The position numbers were made by a program, and so were the translations under genes. A DNA stretch of 64,000 bases from Bifidobacterium longum subsp. infantis ATCC 15697 = JCM 1222 = DSM 20088 (GTDB lineage: Bacteria; Actinomycetota; Actinomycetes; Actinomycetales; Bifidobacteriaceae): positions 1,054,001-1,118,000 of the forward strand of contig NC_017219.1 of NCBI RefSeq assembly GCF_000269965.1. The letters are read 5' to 3'. The notes beneath the pieces were generated by a model. That model was not told the origin of the DNA. It saw nothing but the letters and a program-made list of their open reading frames with translations, and made no database searches. Shown here piece after piece: positions 1-8,177 of the stretch. Within the stretch, counting starts at the first letter, position 1, and each line of letters begins with the position of its first letter.

Positions 1-2807
1 ATGAATTCTCGCAGACCCGTGAACGACTGAACGCGCTCGCCCAGTTGGCCGAAGAGCGTAGCCGGTCACTCACCGGCCAGATCGTCACCAACTTCGGTGA
101 GGATCCCGGCATACTCGTCAAACGAGCCGAGGAACTGGAGTCTCAGGCCGCGGCACAAACCAAGGCCGTGGCCGATGCGCGCATCGCACTTGACAAGGCC
201 ACCGAGGAACGCGCCGACGACGAGAAGAAGCTTGCCTCAGTCCGCCAGACCTTGACAGAACTGCGCAAAACCGCACAGGAGCGCGATGCACAAATCGCCC
301 GACTGCGCGAACTCATCGCCCGTGAGGAATCCGCCGTGCAACTGGCGACCAGCCGCGCCAAGGATTATGCCTCCCAACGCGACTTGCTGACTTCCCAGCG
401 CGACGATGCCCAGCAACAGCTGGACGCATTGCGCAGCGAAGCAGACTCCATTGCCGACGATGACGGTGCCGCATTGGACGCCGCGCGTGCAACGCTCGCC
501 GAATGCCGCGAACGACTGAACGAACTCGCCGATAAGCAGCGCGAGATACAGTCCAAGATCATCTCGCTCAAATCCAAGGCCGATGCGCTTGCCGACACGC
601 TAGGCAGCCGCAATGCCTCCGGATCATTGGAACGCGACACGGACGTGGCCTCGCTTGGCCGACTCACCGACTTCATCCATGTGGCCGAAGGCTGGGAAGA
701 AGCTGTGGCCCACGCGCTCGACCAGTATGCCAGCGCCATCGTGGTACCCGAGGCAGGCAACATGTTGCACGCCCTCGAACGCGCTCGGGAAGATAAGCTC
801 GGCAAAGCCGTGGTGCTGACCGCGAGCATTGCCGGCGATCCCGTCACAGAGCCAGGCACGGAGTCGGAGGAGAGTAGCGCCGAGAACACGGCGGCCGCCC
901 CGCAATCGGGCAACGCGCTGGCAGCATTCGTCACCGCGAACCCGGATGCCGAGAACCAGGCGCAGGCCGAAGCTGTCGTGCACACCGTGCGTCTCCTGCT
1001 GGCTGATGTAGCCATGGCCGGCACCGCCGACGAAGCACAGCACATCGTGGCATCCGGCGAAGCCATGCGGGCCGTCACCAAGAACGGCGAGACCTTCACA
1101 CACGGCGTGGCGGCGGTCGGCGGCTCTTCCATCTCTCAATCGGACCTGTCTCTGGCCGCCCGTCGAGACAAAGCATTGGCACAGGTCAAACAGTTGGCCG
1201 CCCAAGACGGCGGAATGGCTGAGCAAGTGGCCGAGGCCAAAGCCAAACGCGATGAAGCGGCCCGACTCGTCGACCAGGAATCCGCCAAACGCACCGAAGC
1301 CCGGCTCAAAGCCCAACAGGCGGAGAAATCTCTGAAATCCGCCACAGACCGCGTCGCATCGTTCACCCGTCAGCTCGAGCAGCTGGATAGGAAAATCACC
1401 GAGACCCAAGAGAATCGCAACGAGCATCAGCTCAGGCTCGACGATCTCAATCGCGCTTTGGCATCGGCCCAGCAATCCACAGCGGAACATGCCGATTTCG
1501 ACGAACTTGATGAACGTGAACGCACGCTGGAGCGCGAACTGAACCTGACTCGCGAGCATGAGGTCGCCGCGAAAATCGCGTGGACCGAAGCAAGCCGCCA
1601 AGGGGAGTCACTGAGCCGGCAGGCCGGGCTGCTGCGGGACAACGCCAGAGAAGCCGCTGAACGCCGCGCCCGCATCGAGGCGTTGAACGATCGCAGACGC
1701 GAGCAGGCCTCACACCTGCAAGGCGTGGCCGATGACGCGCGAGCAGTGGCCGCCATGGTGGAACATACGCTGCATGACGTGGCCGCCAAACGAGACGAGC
1801 TGCAGGCCGCCGCCTCCAGCCATGACGAGGAACTCAAGGCCCTGCGCGCGCAGCGCAACCAGATCGAGCCCAAGGTCACCGATCTGACCGGGCGCGAACA
1901 TGCCTTGGATGTAAACCGCGAACGGTTGGCCGCCGAATCCGGGCAGCTCATGCAAAAAGTGTCCGACGAACTCGGTCTCACTTTGGAGGAATTGGTTAGT
2001 GGTTACGGCCCCGAACAGCCGGTGCCCGTGCTGGATGATGAGGGCAACCCTGTGCCGTTGGATGAGACGGAAGCTGAGGCTGGGACCGAAGAGGGAGAAA
2101 CCGGGGGAGAGGCCGGCACCAACGGCGATTCCGCCCTCTTTAAGACCGTGCCGTATAACCGTCAGGAGCAGAAGAAGCGTCTCGATAAGGCTCGCCGCGA
2201 TCTGGCCGCACTCGGTAAGATCAACCCTTTGGCCACCGAGGAATTCGAAGCGCTTGAGGAGCGGAACAAGTATCTCAATGATCAGCGCAACGATGTGGTC
2301 AAATCACGTGACGATTTGATGCAGCTCATCAAGGATCTCGATTCCACGATGGTCCAGGTGTTCAAATCCGCGTTCGACGATACCGCCGAGGCGTTCGAGC
2401 AGATGTTCGCCACGCTGTTCCCAGGCGGCACCGGACGACTGCGCCTGGAAAACCCGGAAGACATGCTCACCACCGGCGTACTGGTCGAGGCCAGCCCGGC
2501 CGGCAAGCGCGTCAAACAGCTGAGCCTCCTGTCCGGCGGCGAACGTTCGCTGACCGCGCTGGCGCTGCTGTTCGCGATTTTCACCGCCCGCCCCAGCCCA
2601 TTCTATGTGATGGACGAGGTCGAGGCCGCGTTGGACGACGTGAACCTGACCCGTTTGATTAATGCGTTCAATGAGCTACGCGCCCATGCGCAGCTCATCA
2701 TCATTACGCACCAGCAACGCACCATGTCGATTGCCGACGCGCTTTACGGCGTAACCATGAGAGCCGATGGCGTAACAGCCGTGGTGAGTCAAAAACTCGA
2801 ACGATAA
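1..2807 (+). CDS. smc: Chromosome segregation protein SMC (5'-truncated by window edge)
   Basis: SMC ATPase that dimerises and, with ScpA and ScpB (both encoded at 16874-18517), forms the condensin that organises the nucleoid. The frame is open from base 3, so the N-terminal Walker A head lies outside the window. Visible are a long coiled coil, the hinge (about 630-1170), the return coil, the ABC signature LSGGERS near 2527 and the Walker B segment FYVMDEVEAALDD near 2601. Two low-complexity acidic inserts stand out: one inside the hinge (about 840-960) and one just before the C-terminal head (about 2030-2140). The gene ends at TAA 2805-2807, followed by a hairpin terminator. Confidence 0.97.
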   Translation, partial: EFSQTRERLNALAQLAEERSRSLTGQIVTNFGEDPGILVKRAEELESQAAAQTKAVADARIALDKATEERADDEKKLASVRQTLTELRKTAQERDAQIARLRELIAREESAVQLATSRAKDYASQRDLLTSQRDDAQQQLDALRSEADSIADDDGAALDAARATLAECRERLNELADKQREIQSKIISLKSKADALADTLGSRNASGSLERDTDVASLGRLTDFIHVAEGWEEAVAHALDQYASAIVVPEAGNMLHALERAREDKLGKAVVLTASIAGDPVTEPGTESEESSAENTAAAPQSGNALAAFVTANPDAENQAQAEAVVHTVRLLLADVAMAGTADEAQHIVASGEAMRAVTKNGETFTHGVAAVGGSSISQSDLSLAARRDKALAQVKQLAAQDGGMAEQVAEAKAKRDEAARLVDQESAKRTEARLKAQQAEKSLKSATDRVASFTRQLEQLDRKITETQENRNEHQLRLDDLNRALASAQQSTAEHADFDELDERERTLERELNLTREHEVAAKIAWTEASRQGESLSRQAGLLRDNAREAAERRARIEALNDRRREQASHLQGVADDARAVAAMVEHTLHDVAAKRDELQAAASSHDEELKALRAQRNQIEPKVTDLTGREHALDVNRERLAAESGQLMQKVSDELGLTLEELVSGYGPEQPVPVLDDEGNPVPLDETEAEAGTEEGETGGEAGTNGDSALFKTVPYNRQEQKKRLDKARRDLAALGKINPLATEEFEALEERNKYLNDQRNDVVKSRDDLMQLIKDLDSTMVQVFKSAFDDTAEAFEQMFATLFPGGTGRLRLENPEDMLTTGVLVEASPAGKRVKQLSLLSGGERSLTALALLFAIFTARPSPFYVMDEVEAALDDVNLTRLINAFNELRAHAQLIIITHQQRTMSIADALYGVTMRADGVTAVVSQKLER

Positions 2808-2849
2808 ACGAATGGTTCCCGCTGGCAGGAACTGGTACCACAGGTGACA

Positions 2850-2879
2850 GAGGGCGGTCCATATCGAAAGACCGCCCTC
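2850..2879 (+). terminator. Hairpin terminator after smc
   Basis: A 10-bp perfect stem, GAGGGCGGTC paired with GACCGCCCTC, with a 10-nt loop lies 43 bp after the smc stop. It sits between convergent smc and the femAB-like gene, so it may serve both directions. No long U tract follows. Confidence 0.6.
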
Positions 2880-2918
2880 AGTCTCGCTTCGTTCGACAGC
2901 TCCCGCCAGCGGGAGCGG
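2873..2918 (-). repeat. Dispersed palindromic repeat, divergent copy
   Basis: Reads CCCTCAGTC, then a short variable inverted segment, then GACAGCTCCC on the plus strand. This is the reverse orientation of the repeat at 49718-49770. The last part folds as CTCCCGC/GCGGGAG. It lies just downstream of the femAB-like stop codon. Confidence 0.55.
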
Positions 2919-2925
2919 GGCGGTA

Positions 2926-3921
2926 TTAGCGCAATGCCTTGCGCACGCCCTGTACAGTCTGCAGCGTCTTGTAGAAGACCTTCTTGATGGGTACGTCGCG
3001 GGCGGGGGCCACCGGGGTGATTTCCTCGGTGAACTTGCACTTGAACTCGTTAAGGCCCTTGAGAGACGGCGCGAAGTCGGAGCCAATGCCCATGAGATCG
3101 TATTCAGTAATACCCTGCGAGCCTAGGATGCAGCATTCGGAATACAGCAGCTTGTCGGTCACATGCAGACGCATAACCTCGTTGCGCATGCCGGCATAGT
3201 AGCGCACCGCATGTGTGCCGTTCACGGTGACAATCGACCATGCCACCACACGGTCTTCAATACGTGCGGCGAACACACGGCAATGGTCGGCACCCAACGC
3301 GCCGATCATATCGGAATAGTCGCTCATCGGAGCAGGCGTGAATCCATCGCGCTGGCCGGTCTCGACCATCACATCGTAATATTCGGAGAAATCGGCCAGC
3401 GCCTTATCCGTCTCATCGGCAACCTCGGCCGGGCACTCGCGCAGAGACTTGCGCACGTCACGGCGTCCACGACGCTTCATCCGAGCCAGAATCTCATCAT
3501 CGCCACCGGTGACGTCGATGATCACGGTCTGGTCGTACGGCACTGTGGAGAGCACCTTCTCCGTACCATCGGCGAACCAGGTGTCGATACGCAGGAACGC
3601 GATGTTCTTGTCGGCCTTCTTGACGGTGTCCATGATGGCGTCGACGACCTCGCGCTCCTCAGCCTCGGTGGGCTTGGCGACCCACGCCGGCCCATGCATC
3701 GAGCGCAGATAATGATAACCGTGCGTCTCAAAATCGATAAAGGAGATCACGGCGACCAATTCACCATCACGCTTGATCAGATAATCGCCCCATGGTGTGC
3801 GTCCGTCGATATCCGCCTGAAAACCAGACCAAACCTTGGTCTGTTCGATAGGCAACGTGATGCCGGCCTTCTCGGCTTCGGCTTCCAGTGTGGCTCCGTC
3901 AACTTTCTCCAACGTGATCAT
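2926..3921 (-). CDS. FemABX-type peptidoglycan bridge aminoacyltransferase
   Basis: 331-aa protein of the FemABX family, which transfers amino acids from aminoacyl-tRNA to the side chain of lipid II in the cytoplasm. The sequence fits two GNAT-like halves: an aromatic N-terminal region with RSMHGPAW, a basic central stretch RRGRRDVRKSLRE, and a C-terminal half with VRYYAGMRNE and a GIxxYDLMG-like motif typical of the family. The closing basic tail KKVFYKTLQ is also typical. It lies downstream of murE on the same strand, which fits interpeptide-bridge synthesis on the lysine/ornithine residue that MurE adds. Which amino acid it adds cannot be read from sequence. Start ATG 3921; the ribosome site AAAGGA is rather distant. 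Confidence 0.85.
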   Translation of the reverse strand: MITLEKVDGATLEAEAEKAGITLPIEQTKVWSGFQADIDGRTPWGDYLIKRDGELVAVISFIDFETHGYHYLRSMHGPAWVAKPTEAEEREVVDAIMDTVKKADKNIAFLRIDTWFADGTEKVLSTVPYDQTVIIDVTGGDDEILARMKRRGRRDVRKSLRECPAEVADETDKALADFSEYYDVMVETGQRDGFTPAPMSDYSDMIGALGADHCRVFAARIEDRVVAWSIVTVNGTHAVRYYAGMRNEVMRLHVTDKLLYSECCILGSQGITEYDLMGIGSDFAPSLKGLNEFKCKFTEEITPVAPARDVPIKKVFYKTLQTVQGVRKALR

Positions 3922-4000
3922 TACGATTCAGCTATCCTTTTTCGTTCGTATCCGTATGTCGTGTTTCTGGTTTGGTCGTATTGCGCGTGATCTGATGTGG

Positions 4001-4032
4001 GCCAATCGGGATCCGATCAGGATCTGATTGGC
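4001..4032 (-). terminator. Hairpin between murE and the femAB-like gene
   Basis: GCCAATC pairs with GATTGGC around an inner ATCC/GGAT pairing. It lies immediately downstream of murE in the 121-bp gap before the femAB-like gene on the minus strand. It could be a terminator or attenuator; no U-run is obvious. Confidence 0.4.
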
Positions 4033-4042
4033 CGGAATCCCG

Positions 4043-5596
4043 TCACAAGCCAAACATGCGTTCGACGACGTGATCGTCGCCGTCGAACGGCACATGCTTG
4101 TGATGGTCCTTGATCCAACGCTCGTTGCCCTTGCCGATAATCAGCAGGATGTTGAATCGGTCGGCGTGCGCACGGGCATCGTAAATGGCGTTGGTGATGG
4201 CCGTCGGACGGTCGGAAATCACCGTGGAGGCCACATCCTTGTTCGTGATGTAGCCTTGCATTTCCATGCAGATGTCGATGAACGGCTCGGTGTCCGTATC
4301 TTCGGCGGTGAAAATGAAGTTCGCGATACGGTTCTCGGCAGCCTCGACGATTTCCTTACGACGATCGTAGGCCTTGTTGCCGGCCGATCCGGTCACCAGC
4401 GTGATACGCGGGTTTTCCTCGCCCCAACGCTCGTAGACGAAGTCAAGCAGCGCGGTGACGGATGCGTAGTTGTGCGCATAATCGACGATGGCGAGCGTGT
4501 TCGACTGCGGATCGCGGAACTGTTCCATACGGCCGGCGATACGTACGGATTCGATGGCGTGCAGTGCGCCGGCGTCATCGAGCGATACGCCAGCCGCATG
4601 GGCGATGGCGATGGCCGCCGCCGCATTGAGGTAGTTGAAGTCGCCATCGATGGACAGATGGTAGTCGCCAAGGGTCTGATCTCCGTCGGCGATGTGGAAG
4701 GAGGCGTGCGCCGTGTCGGCGGGCCAGGCGACGACGTCCGCACTGGTGCCGGCATTATCCGCGTCATGCAGGGCGAAGGTGGTTGCGCCGATGCCGGCTG
4801 CCGCCGCGTCCTCCCGCAACAGATCGGCGTGCAGACTGTCCGCGCCGAGTACCAGCGACTTCGCGTTGGCGATGATCTGGCGCTTGCAATACAGGTAATC
4901 CTCGAACGTGGGGTGTTCGATCGGACTGATGTGGTCGGGGGAGATGTTGAGGAACGCGGCCACATCGAAAGTCAGGCCATAGACGCGGTCCACCTTGTAC
5001 GCCTGGGAGGAGACCTCCATCACCAGATACTCCATGCCGTTATCGGCCGCCTCGCGCATCATGCGGAAGGCGTCCATCGATTCGGGCGTGGTCAGATCGG
5101 ACTCGACGTAGGTGTGGCCGTCAAGGCAATTATCGACCGAGGAGAACAATGCGGCCTTGCCACCGGAGACGGCGTTGATAAGCGCCTGCGTGAAGTACGA
5201 GGTGGTCGTCTTGCCCTTGGTGCCGGTGACGCCGATGACCGTGAGCTCGTTCTGCGGATATCCGTAGAACGCGGCGGACAGCAGGCTCATCGCCTTGCGT
5301 GCGTCGTTGACGATCAGGCCGGGGGCGGCGGTTGCGGCTGAGTACTCGGTTTCGGCCACGTATGCGGCCAGGCCGGCTTCGTCGATGCCGTTCAGATACT
5401 CGGCCTTGAATCGGCCCTTGCAGCACAGCAGGGTGCCCGGCGTGACCTTGCGGGTGTCGTAGGTGATGCCGGCGAACGGTTCATCCGTCGAAGCGATACG
5501 GGCCGGGTCGTCGGTCCAGACATCCCCTTGGATGATTTCACGCAGCAGATGGTGTTCCTTGAGCAGGTCAGCGGCCGAAGCCAAAGTCAAAGCCAT
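4043..5596 (-). CDS. murE: UDP-N-acetylmuramyl-tripeptide synthetase (MurE family)
   Basis: 517-aa cytoplasmic Mur ligase that adds the third amino acid to UDP-MurNAc-L-Ala-D-Glu. The P-loop GVTGTKGKTTTS is at residues 122-133. The central ligase domain contains TTPES, VMEVSSQA and ISPDH, and the C-terminal domain contains VDYAHN and GSAGNKAYDRR. The position where meso-diaminopimelate-specific enzymes have DNPR instead reads EDTD (in TAEDTDTEPF). This agrees with a lysine/ornithine-type substrate, as known for bifidobacterial peptidoglycan, rather than DAP. Start ATG 5596 has GGGAGAAA upstream. It is away from a dcw cluster and transcribed toward the femAB-like gene. Confidence 0.92.
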   Translation of the reverse strand: MALTLASAADLLKEHHLLREIIQGDVWTDDPARIASTDEPFAGITYDTRKVTPGTLLCCKGRFKAEYLNGIDEAGLAAYVAETEYSAATAAPGLIVNDARKAMSLLSAAFYGYPQNELTVIGVTGTKGKTTTSYFTQALINAVSGGKAALFSSVDNCLDGHTYVESDLTTPESMDAFRMMREAADNGMEYLVMEVSSQAYKVDRVYGLTFDVAAFLNISPDHISPIEHPTFEDYLYCKRQIIANAKSLVLGADSLHADLLREDAAAAGIGATTFALHDADNAGTSADVVAWPADTAHASFHIADGDQTLGDYHLSIDGDFNYLNAAAAIAIAHAAGVSLDDAGALHAIESVRIAGRMEQFRDPQSNTLAIVDYAHNYASVTALLDFVYERWGEENPRITLVTGSAGNKAYDRRKEIVEAAENRIANFIFTAEDTDTEPFIDICMEMQGYITNKDVASTVISDRPTAITNAIYDARAHADRFNILLIIGKGNERWIKDHHKHVPFDGDDHVVERMFGL

Positions 5597-5699
5597 AATT
5601 GTTTCTCCCTATTATCTAGCCGATACGCCATTCTACAGGTGGGGTGCAGCGTGTTGTGGCTCACACGTCATCGACCACGATATGGGCACATGATTTGAT

Positions 5700-5713
5700 T
5701 AGAATGGTGAACC
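5700..5713 (+). promoter_or_regulatory. -10 box and very short leader of the ECF sigma gene
   Basis: TAGAAT at 5700-5705 ends 8 nt before the GTG start codon at 5714, and no Shine-Dalgarno lies between. The transcript would start at or next to the start codon (leaderless). Confidence 0.5.
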
Positions 5714-6523
5714 GTGACGACAAGCGAAGCAACTACGCAATCCGGGCAGTCGGCCGGATCGGGCGAGTCCATGGCAGCCAAGCGCGCCAGATTCGAGCAG
5801 CTCGCCATGCCCGCCGTCAATGCACTGTACCGGCAGGCGATGAGGCTGACCAACAATCCCGATGACGCGCAGGATCTGGTCCAGGACACCTTCGAACGCG
5901 GGTTCAAGGCCTTCGACTCATTCCAGCCGGGCTCCAACTTCGAGGCGTGGATGACCACCATCGAGCGCAATGCCTACTTCAACCAGTATGCCAAGGCCAA
6001 GCGGCGCCCGCAGCGTGCCAACGACTCCACTGGCGAATACGACGATTGGGACATCTACGATGCCGCCGAACATACGTCGGAGGGGCTCAAGTCCGCTGAA
6101 GAGGAATATTTGGACGCCTTCGCGCCCGAGGAAATCATGGCCGCGCTCGCCAAACTCTCGCCGGAACGCCGGCAGGTGTTCATCGACGCCGCCATCGACG
6201 GCAAGTCCTACCAGCAGGTGGCCGATGAGCAGGGCGTGAAAATCGGCACGGTAATGAGCCGCCTGAATCGCGCCCGCACGCAACTCAAGCGTGAGCTCGC
6301 CTCGTATGCGAAAGAGCGCGGGTACGTGACTGGTTCGTCGGCTGGTTCACCATCCGCGAAGTTGAGCGAAAACGTTGGTCGAATCGCCGATTCCGGCCAT
6401 AATGAAAGTAGTGGACAAACTGTTGGCAGCAATGGCGACACGCAAGCCGTAGTGAGACATAGTCATGCGACTCACGCCCACACGCCACAACAGTCAAGCA
6501 AGCTTTCGGGAAAGGAGATCTGA
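5714..6523 (+). CDS. sigH: ECF RNA polymerase sigma factor, SigH/SigR-like
   Basis: 269-aa sigma-70 family ECF factor. Region 2 is visible around ALYRQAMRLTNNPDDAQDLVQ and GSNFEAWMTTIERN. Region 4 is LSPERRQVFIDAAIDGKSYQ with the helix-turn-helix IGTVMSRLNRART. SigH/SigR factors of actinobacteria direct the thiol-oxidative and heat stress response. The next gene, overlapping by one base, looks like its zinc-type anti-sigma factor. A C-terminal hydrophilic tail of about 65 residues containing RHSHATHAH goes beyond the usual family length. GTG start, probably leaderless. Confidence 0.88.
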   Translation: MTTSEATTQSGQSAGSGESMAAKRARFEQLAMPAVNALYRQAMRLTNNPDDAQDLVQDTFERGFKAFDSFQPGSNFEAWMTTIERNAYFNQYAKAKRRPQRANDSTGEYDDWDIYDAAEHTSEGLKSAEEEYLDAFAPEEIMAALAKLSPERRQVFIDAAIDGKSYQQVADEQGVKIGTVMSRLNRARTQLKRELASYAKERGYVTGSSAGSPSAKLSENVGRIADSGHNESSGQTVGSNGDTQAVVRHSHATHAHTPQQSSKLSGKEI

Positions 6524-6843
6524 TGAACGATCAGCCGGTAGAGCGTACTCGCCATATCTCCATAACCCGTACGGCGGCCGATGGCACGGTAAGCCAGACC
6601 GAAGTGCATATCACGGCGGTGCATCATCGTTCAGTAGATACCGGCTCGGCCGCTGCGTCGGTCCAGACAGACGTGCATATCGTTACGGAGGGCGACTGTT
6701 TTGACCCCCGTACCTGCTGCGACGAGCGTGAACAGGCGTTGATTGCCGCGTTGCGTGCCTACTTGCGCCCGGATGTGGCGCCCGAATGTCTGATGGCCCG
6801 GCTCAAGGCCACGCTTGATCACTGCTGCGGCGAAGATAAGTAA
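6523..6843 (+). CDS. Cysteine-rich anti-sigma factor, RsrA/RshA-like (divergent)
   Basis: 106-aa protein translationally coupled to the sigma gene (TGATG overlap, AAAGGAG upstream). The C-terminal half has Cys at 59, 65, 66, 89, 101 and 102 and His100, resembling the order of metal ligands in RsrA-type zinc anti-sigma factors. The canonical H-x3-C-x2-C is not present as such; the ending DHCC replaces it. The first roughly 55 residues are Thr/His/Val-rich and unlike the family. By position it should hold SigH inactive under reducing conditions; the redox-switch role is inferred. Confidence 0.7.
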   Translation: MNDQPVERTRHISITRTAADGTVSQTEVHITAVHHRSVDTGSAAASVQTDVHIVTEGDCFDPRTCCDEREQALIAALRAYLRPDVAPECLMARLKATLDHCCGEDK

Positions 6844-6855
6844 CGACATATACAA

Positions 6856-6890
6856 CAAGGCCCGTCTGATGTATCATCAGACGGGCCTTG
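6856..6890. terminator. Bidirectional terminator
   Basis: A 16-bp perfect stem (from CAAGGCCCGTCTGATG) with a 3-nt loop lies between the convergent anti-sigma gene and bL37. Confidence 0.8.
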
Positions 6891-6915
6891 AGCGTTCTAT
6901 AAGAAACGCGAAGAA

Positions 6916-6990
6916 TCAGGCGTTAGGACGCTTGCCGTGGTTGGCGGCCTTCTTACGACGATCCTTGCGCTTACGTCCGCGCATGCCCAT
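6916..6990 (-). CDS. 50S ribosomal protein bL37 (24 aa)
   Basis: A 24-codon gene, easily missed. The translation starts MGMRGRKRKDRRKK and ends ANHGKRPNA, the signature of the tiny actinobacterial large-subunit protein bL37 found in mycobacterial ribosome structures. It is extremely basic. AAGGAG lies 6-7 nt before ATG 6990 on the minus strand, which selects this start over the internal ATG at 6984. It is convergent with the sigma/anti-sigma pair and separated from it by a strong terminator. The product would contact rRNA; its specific role is not known to me. Confidence 0.85.
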   Translation of the reverse strand: MGMRGRKRKDRRKKAANHGKRPNA

Positions 6991-7108
6991 GATGGACTCC
7001 TTTGCTGCAGTAAAAAAATAAGCCTTCGGAATTATGCCACATAAGTACGACGTGATGCAACACGGGTGTCCATGTGGCGATGATCGTCAGGCTTGGTTAT
7101 TCGGTTTT

Positions 7109-8053
7109 TCAGATTTGTTCGGCGTGGAAGGTGACCACGGTGGTGTAGTCATCGCCCGGCTCGAGCACAACCAGATCCTTGCCGGTGCGGAAGGCGTCGG
7201 CGTAGGCGGTCATCGGTTCGACGGCCACGCCGGCCTGACGAGCCTTCTCGCCGATTTCGTTGCCGGTGCACACCTGCCAGGAGTTGATGGTCTTGTCGCC
7301 GGTCAGCGTGACCTTGATGCCGTCGGGGCGGGTGAACACGGCGGAAGTGCTGCCATCTTCACCGCGGTTGGTGATATCGGTCCAGGCATCGTCGAAGCCA
7401 CGTCCCTCCAGCGTGGGGTTATCGCGCAGGTCGAAGATGCCGGAAACCGGCTCTTCACCGGTGGGCAGCAGGTGTTCGTCTACGGTCACGTGGGTATCGC
7501 AGTGCAGCTCAAGACGGCAGGACTCGTTGTCGGCGGTAATGGCCTGACCGGTGGCGTGCTTGCCGTTTGCCAGCCACGGGTGGATGCCAAATGCCCATGG
7601 GGCCTTCACGCTGTCGTTGTTGTGCACGGTGAAGGTTTCCGTGAGACCGTTCTCGTCAAGTGCATAAGTGGCGGTGATGGTGATATCAAACGGGTAGCCG
7701 GCGATGTCGGGGGAGCGCCAGGAGAGCGTCACATGTGACTCCTGCAAATCAACGAGCTCCCACATGTAGCGGTAGGCGTAGCCGTGCAGGGAGGATTGGC
7801 GGTCGAACTCGTCGATCGGCATCTGGTAGTCTTCGCCATCGAAAGAATACTGACCATTGGTCACGCGGTTCGGGTACGGTGCCAGCACCCAGCCGTTGCA
7901 GCAGGGGATGACCTTGTTCGGGTCGAAGGGGACGATGAGGTCTTCGCCGCGCCACTTCAGCTCGCGCAGGCTGGCACCCATTTCGGTGACGACGGCACCC
8001 CATTCGCCGGCCGAGATGACATATTGGTTACCAGTGCGAGGCTTCAAAGCCAT
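7109..8053 (-). CDS. Aldose 1-epimerase family protein (copy 1)
   Basis: 314-aa GalM-fold mutarotase that interconverts alpha and beta anomers of aldoses in the cytoplasm. Family landmarks are GASLRELKWRG, APYPNRVTNGQYSF, the catalytic-site segment LHGYAYRYMW, the second histidine in FGIHPWLANG, and the C-terminal acid in VAVEPMTAYADAF. Start ATG 8053 (MALKPRTGNQ) is chosen because AAGGAG lies 9 nt upstream; a longer open frame to 8167 runs into the intergenic terminator. A paralogue follows at 8178. A LacI-type operator sits just upstream, suggesting sugar control. Confidence 0.9.
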   Translation of the reverse strand: MALKPRTGNQYVISAGEWGAVVTEMGASLRELKWRGEDLIVPFDPNKVIPCCNGWVLAPYPNRVTNGQYSFDGEDYQMPIDEFDRQSSLHGYAYRYMWELVDLQESHVTLSWRSPDIAGYPFDITITATYALDENGLTETFTVHNNDSVKAPWAFGIHPWLANGKHATGQAITADNESCRLELHCDTHVTVDEHLLPTGEEPVSGIFDLRDNPTLEGRGFDDAWTDITNRGEDGSTSAVFTRPDGIKVTLTGDKTINSWQVCTGNEIGEKARQAGVAVEPMTAYADAFRTGKDLVVLEPGDDYTTVVTFHAEQI

Positions 8054-8076
8054 AGTGCACACTCCTTGGTGAAACA

Positions 8077-8096
8077 GATTGTTACCGCTCACAATC
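8077..8096. promoter_or_regulatory. LacI-family operator candidate upstream of epimerase 1
   Basis: GATTGTTACCGCTCACAATC is a 20-bp imperfect palindrome with the CG centre typical of LacI-family sites, 24 bp before the start codon of the epimerase. It resembles the perfect site before gap at 12256. Confidence 0.6.
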
Positions 8097-8141
8097 GTAT
8101 CGCACAAGTCCCAAGACGCGGCGGCACATAAGGATAAATAA

Positions 8142-8167
8142 TTGGCTCCCCTCTGGCGGGGAGCCAA
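8142..8167. terminator. Hairpin (half-copy of dispersed repeat) between the epimerases
   Basis: TTGGCTCCCC pairs with GGGGAGCCAA around a 6-nt loop, a 10-bp perfect stem. It sits directly after the stop of epimerase 2 and before the promoter of epimerase 1. It belongs to the GGGGAGC repeat family described at 49718. Confidence 0.65.
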
Positions 8168-8177
8168 CGTAACGGAA

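Noticed and set aside
4028..5341. 437-codon plus-strand frame opposite murE
   Set aside because: Antisense shadow of murE; no recognisable domain.
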